Assembly (NCBI GenBank): GCA_031290715.1
Contig: JAITNA010000157.1
Span: forward strand, 1 to 7,534
Reading direction: 5' to 3'
Length of the DNA: 7,534 bases
Origin: Eubacteriales Family XIII. Incertae Sedis bacterium
GTDB taxonomy: Bacteria > Bacillota > Clostridia > Peptostreptococcales > Anaerovoracaceae
Part shown: one piece after another, positions 5,919-7,534 of the stretch
How positions within the stretch are numbered: the stretch's first letter is position 1
Layout: every line of letters starts with the position of its first letter
Translations under genes and position numbers: made by a program
Notes under the pieces: model-generated
Seen by the model: only the letters and a program-made list of their open reading frames with translations
Databases searched by the model: none
What the model was told of the DNA's origin: nothing

Positions 5919-7048
5919 CAAGGCAAAATGTCGCAAAGAAAAAGAGGACGCCCCTCATGCTGAACGGAATCCCGTTCGAGTATGAGTCGATTCTCAGTGC
6001 GCTCGACGCCATGCCCATTGACAGGAAATCCGCTTTCATCATGTACCATTTGGACGAGATGGAGCCGGACGAGATTGCAATGGCGCTGCAAATTTCCGAG
6101 CGCAAAGCCGCCGCCGAGTTGAAAAAAGCGCAAAACGCGGTTATGCAAGTTATTGAAAAAGATACGGGAGGGAAAATCCCCGCGGGACAGGAAATAATCG
6201 GATCCGCCGCGGCGCTTTTCTCGCGTGCGTTGGCGGACAATGCGCGGGATGCGTATGACGACGCGGCCATCGACAGCTTCGTCAGCCGCTCCATGACGAA
6301 AGTGCGTTGGATGGGGCCGGACGAGCCGGAGGAAACTTCCGCGCGGGCGGCAAAGATCAGCCGGCGCCCCATGTGGCTCAAACCGGTCATAGCAAGTATC
6401 GCGATCGCGGTTCAGGCGATTGCGCCGTTCAAGATATTGGCGATTTTCGCGGTCGCCGCCGTAGCGGTAAGCGGCGGCGCGGCGATTTACCTCAGCCATC
6501 TCCCGGACGAGGACATCGGCGGCGACAATATCCCCCCTATCGCAACACCCGCGGCGCCTGACGCCGAAGAAACCCCGCCGGAAGGGATTTTGCCGGATGG
6601 GGCGGGCGCGTCGCCGACGGAGGAAGTCCCGGACGAACCCCCGGCCGTTGTCCCCGCGCCCCCCGCGGCCGATCCGGATCAGACGGCGGCGGACAAGGAA
6701 GCATTCTTAGCGAGCGAGGCTTATCTGAAAGCCGTCGAATCCGGCGCCATCGTACTCTCGGAAGCGGACTGCCACTGCGGTCACGTCAATCCCGGCAGAG
6801 CCGAAGCCGCCAATATGGACCCCGAGCGGGGCGCGATTACATGGGTGATCAAAAAAGGCGACGGCGCGGCGCTGTATTCCGGCAAAGGCGGGACGGTTAC
6901 CGCCGAACTCGGCGCGCTCTATAAGGACTGCGGCGACGGAAACTACATCATCGCGTTCACCTACACGGCCGGCGACGGCATGACGGTAGAAAAAGAACGC
7001 GCCATTACGATCGATACCGGGACAATCACGGAAAACCAATACGAATAG
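5915..7048 (+). CDS. Putative membrane anti-sigma factor with a sigma-region-4-like N-terminus
   Basis: A 377-residue single-pass protein, starting at the ATG that overlaps the sigma stop. Residues 22-80 resemble sigma region 4 (ILSALDAMPIDRKSAFIMYH, then DEIAMALQIS) and align without gaps to region 4 of the neighbouring sigma factor. A helical stretch (90-130) and basic residues precede a hydrophobic zone at 157-194, broken by PFK; 172-194 is the likeliest membrane helix. After it come a Pro/Ala/Glu/Asp-rich linker (205-256) and a C-terminal region (257-377) with DCHCGH (285-290), another Cys at 339, and beta-rich sequence such as NYIIAFTYTA. Position and topology fit a transmembrane regulator holding the sigma factor at the membrane. 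No zinc-finger HxxxCxxC anti-sigma motif is present. I do not recognise the C-terminal domain. The anti-sigma role is inferred from context; it could also be a sigma cofactor. Confidence 0.7.
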   Translation: MTRQNVAKKKRTPLMLNGIPFEYESILSALDAMPIDRKSAFIMYHLDEMEPDEIAMALQISERKAAAELKKAQNAVMQVIEKDTGGKIPAGQEIIGSAAALFSRALADNARDAYDDAAIDSFVSRSMTKVRWMGPDEPEETSARAAKISRRPMWLKPVIASIAIAVQAIAPFKILAIFAVAAVAVSGGAAIYLSHLPDEDIGGDNIPPIATPAAPDAEETPPEGILPDGAGASPTEEVPDEPPAVVPAPPAADPDQTAADKEAFLASEAYLKAVESGAIVLSEADCHCGHVNPGRAEAANMDPERGAITWVIKKGDGAALYSGKGGTVTAELGALYKDCGDGNYIIAFTYTAGDGMTVEKERAITIDTGTITENQYE

Positions 7049-7054
7049 AGCTTC

Positions 7055-7104
7055 GGAAGCACGATAGGAAGCACGGGGACGGCAGACCGGAAGCGCGGGG
7101 CCGG
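7055..7104 (+). repeat. Cluster of GC-rich REP-like repeat units
   Basis: GGAAGCACGGGGACGG (7067-7082) recurs as GGAAGCGCGGGGCCGG (7089-7104, 14/16 identical), and its first nine bases also occur at 7055-7063. The same unit, with 15/16 identity, lies on the minus strand at 3997-3982 in the prsA terminator hairpin. This looks like a small interspersed repeat family. Confidence 0.55.
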
Positions 7105-7123
7105 TTCCCGCGCTTCCTTTTTT
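7089..7123 (+). terminator. Strong Rho-independent terminator of the sigma/anti-sigma operon
   Basis: GGAAGCGCGGG (7089-7099) pairs perfectly with CCCGCGCTTCC (7107-7117), giving 11 bp around a seven-base loop, followed directly by six Ts (7118-7123). It lies 40 bp after the TAG of the anti-sigma gene. Its left arm is one of the repeated GC-rich units. Confidence 0.85.
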
Positions 7124-7150
7124 GCAGTAACTCTTGTTTCGTGTTATTAT
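7122..7150 (+). promoter_or_regulatory. Possible promoter of the PD-(D/E)XK gene
   Basis: TTGCAG (7122-7127) and TATTAT (7145-7150) are 17 bp apart, matching 3/6 and 5/6 of consensus. It begins inside the T-tract of the preceding terminator. The leader to the ATG would be about 35 bases. Confidence 0.35.
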
Positions 7151-7190
7151 TGAGAAAAGAAAGCGCCGTTAAAAATAAGGAGTCATTCTT

Positions 7191-7534
7191 ATGACCAAAC
7201 TCGAATACACTTTCACAAACGACGCGCTGTTCAAAATGCTGTTCGTGAAGCATATCGACTTGCTTAAACGGCTTGTCTGCGAGCTGATCGGGTTGTCGTT
7301 TGACAGCATTGAAGAGTTTGTAATAACGAATCCCGAGATGCCGCCCGAAACGTTGAGTGACAAATTTTGTCGTCTTGACATCAATATGACGGTTGACGGG
7401 CAGCGGGTGGACCTCGAAATTCAAGTAGCCGACGAGGGCGACTACCCGGATCGCTCCCTGTATTATTGGTCGCGTGATTTTTCAACCGCGCTCGGGGCGG
7501 GTCAGGAATATTCCGCGCTTCCCCGTACCGTGGT
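7191..7534 (+). CDS. Rpn-family PD-(D/E)XK nuclease / putative transposase, N-terminal part
   Basis: The first 114 codons of a gene that runs off the window. The start (MTKLEYTFTNDALFKMLF), the RLDINMTVDGQRVDLEIQV segment (61-79) and DRSLYYWSRDFS are typical of the PD-(D/E)XK nuclease family transposases (PF12784, Rpn-like). Asp63, Glu76 and Gln78 fit the D...ExQ variant of the nuclease core. Rpn relatives in Escherichia coli promote RecA-independent recombination and cut DNA. In Bacillota these genes occur in many copies and are often labelled transposases without terminal repeats of their own. The ATG has a good TAAGGAG ribosome site eight bases upstream. It has its own possible promoter, so it is probably not part of the sigma operon. 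Whether the gene is intact beyond the window is unknown. Confidence 0.8.
   Translation, partial: MTKLEYTFTNDALFKMLFVKHIDLLKRLVCELIGLSFDSIEEFVITNPEMPPETLSDKFCRLDINMTVDGQRVDLEIQVADEGDYPDRSLYYWSRDFSTALGAGQEYSALPRTV

Noticed and set aside
5885..6499. A 204-codon minus-strand frame opposite the anti-sigma gene.
   Set aside because: It is a shadow of the plus-strand gene, rich in Arg and His, with no recognisable motif. The plus strand shows the coherent domain order.

Overview
The window looks like chromosomal DNA from a GC-rich anaerobic member of the Bacillota, most likely class Clostridia. This rests on strong AGGAGG-like ribosome sites, GTG and TTG starts, a PrsA-type lipoprotein foldase, a Lit/DUF1461-type membrane protein, clostridial-style YhhN and COG2426 membrane proteins, and an Rpn-type PD-(D/E)XK gene. 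No genus can be named from the sequence alone. No tRNA, rRNA, CRISPR array, prophage or complete insertion sequence was seen.

Layout. (1) Positions 1-1835 (+) hold the end of a CoA-acylating aldehyde dehydrogenase followed 11 bp later by a class III aminotransferase resembling taurine:2-oxoglutarate aminotransferase, closed by a terminator. Together they suggest conversion of taurine to sulfoacetaldehyde and then sulfoacetyl-CoA. (2) Positions 1923-3175 (-) hold a two-gene operon of membrane proteins: a YhhN/lysoplasmalogenase-like protein carrying an unusual Arg-Asp hexapeptide insertion, then a COG2426 small export/DedA-like protein. (3) Positions 3288-3959 (+) hold a four-helix Lit-like (lipoprotein intramolecular transacylase, DUF1461) protein, divergent from (2). 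(4) Positions 4043-5089 (-) hold a PrsA-like lipoprotein foldase. It converges on the Lit gene and ends in a hairpin that overlaps the Lit 3' end. (5) Positions 5328-7048 (+) hold an ECF sigma factor whose stop overlaps the start of a single-pass membrane protein, probably its anti-sigma factor. (6) From 7191 (+) a PD-(D/E)XK Rpn-family gene runs off the window.

How they may work together. The middle of the window has an envelope theme: a lysolipid-type enzyme, a possible lipid or drug transporter, a lipoprotein acyl-remodelling enzyme, a lipoprotein foldase, and a divergently transcribed sigma/anti-sigma pair. The 238-bp gap between prsA and the sigma gene has two back-to-back sigma-A-like promoters separated exactly by an inverted repeat. 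The most unusual feature is the putative anti-sigma factor. Its cytoplasmic N-terminus looks like a copy of the sigma region 4 of its own partner, and its extracytoplasmic end has a Cys-His-Cys-Gly-His motif. GC-rich repeat units of about 16 bp recur in the hairpins after the Lit/prsA pair and after the anti-sigma gene, and resemble REP-like palindromes.
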